Assembly (NCBI GenBank): GCA_016987375.1
Contig: PJRA01000051.1
Coordinates: 767,645-798,055 of the forward strand
Reading direction: 5' to 3'
Length of the DNA stretch: 30,411 bases
Source: Brachionus koreanus
Taxonomy: Eukaryota; Rotifera; Eurotatoria; Ploima; Brachionidae
The translations under genes and the position numbers were made by a program. Below are positions 30,345 to 30,411 of the stretch, piece by piece. The notes beneath the pieces were generated by a model. It ran no database searches and was not told where the DNA came from. It saw only the letters and a list, made by a program, of their open reading frames with translations. Numbering within the stretch: position 1 is the first letter of the stretch; each line of letters starts with the position of its first letter.

Positions 30345-30411
30345 TTTTGTAACTTCCTTTATTTGTTTTTTATTCAATAAATTAAATCATTTTTTTAAAT
30401 TTTTTTTTTCA

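Overview
The window is nuclear DNA from an animal, probably a small invertebrate with a compact and very AT-rich genome. Evidence for this is GT-AG introns, long A and T runs, remnants of several metazoan transposon types, a eukaryotic tRNA without an encoded CCA, and three genes of animal type. TGA, TAG and TAA all act as stops, so the code is standard. I cannot name the species; the style (low GC, T-rich short introns, LINE debris) would suit a rotifer, a mite or another small invertebrate.

Layout from left to right. (1) 110-1531 (+): an intronless, GC-rich gene for a Regnase/MCPIP (ZC3H12-family) endoribonuclease. (2) 2336-23472 (-): one gene for midasin (MDN1/Rea1), the giant AAA+ ATPase of 60S ribosome assembly, convergent with the first gene. 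I reconstruct six exons (23472-23123, 23068-21598, 20047-14511, 12477-6096, 2781-2539, 2473-2336). All five junctions keep frame and the sum is 14,121 nt, or 4,706 residues. Two exons of 5.5 and 6.4 kb carry most of the protein. Three introns are large and hold transposon debris: a LINE reverse-transcriptase remnant, a Tc1-like transposase tail, a second LINE tail, an inverted-repeat element and a ~90 bp repeat shared by two introns. (3) 24664-24735 (-): tRNA-Val(AAC). (4) 24736-28640: a long AT-rich stretch with a ~430 bp fold-back element and a third LINE 3' end. (5) 28705-29557 (+): a two-exon gene for a membrane RING-CH ubiquitin ligase of the MARCH1/MARCH8 type, with an overlapping upstream ORF. 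(6) 29583-30411: AT-rich sequence with decayed coding-like segments and, at the right edge, what looks like the start of a piggyBac-type element.

The three protein genes do not form a pathway: one acts in mRNA decay, one in ribosome biogenesis and one in membrane-protein ubiquitination. Nothing here is clearly a new multi-gene system. The most useful leads are the altered active-site positions in the Regnase-like protein, the overlapping uORF of the MARCH gene, the fold-back element family, the purine-only splice acceptor in midasin, and the unassigned coding-like segments near the right end.
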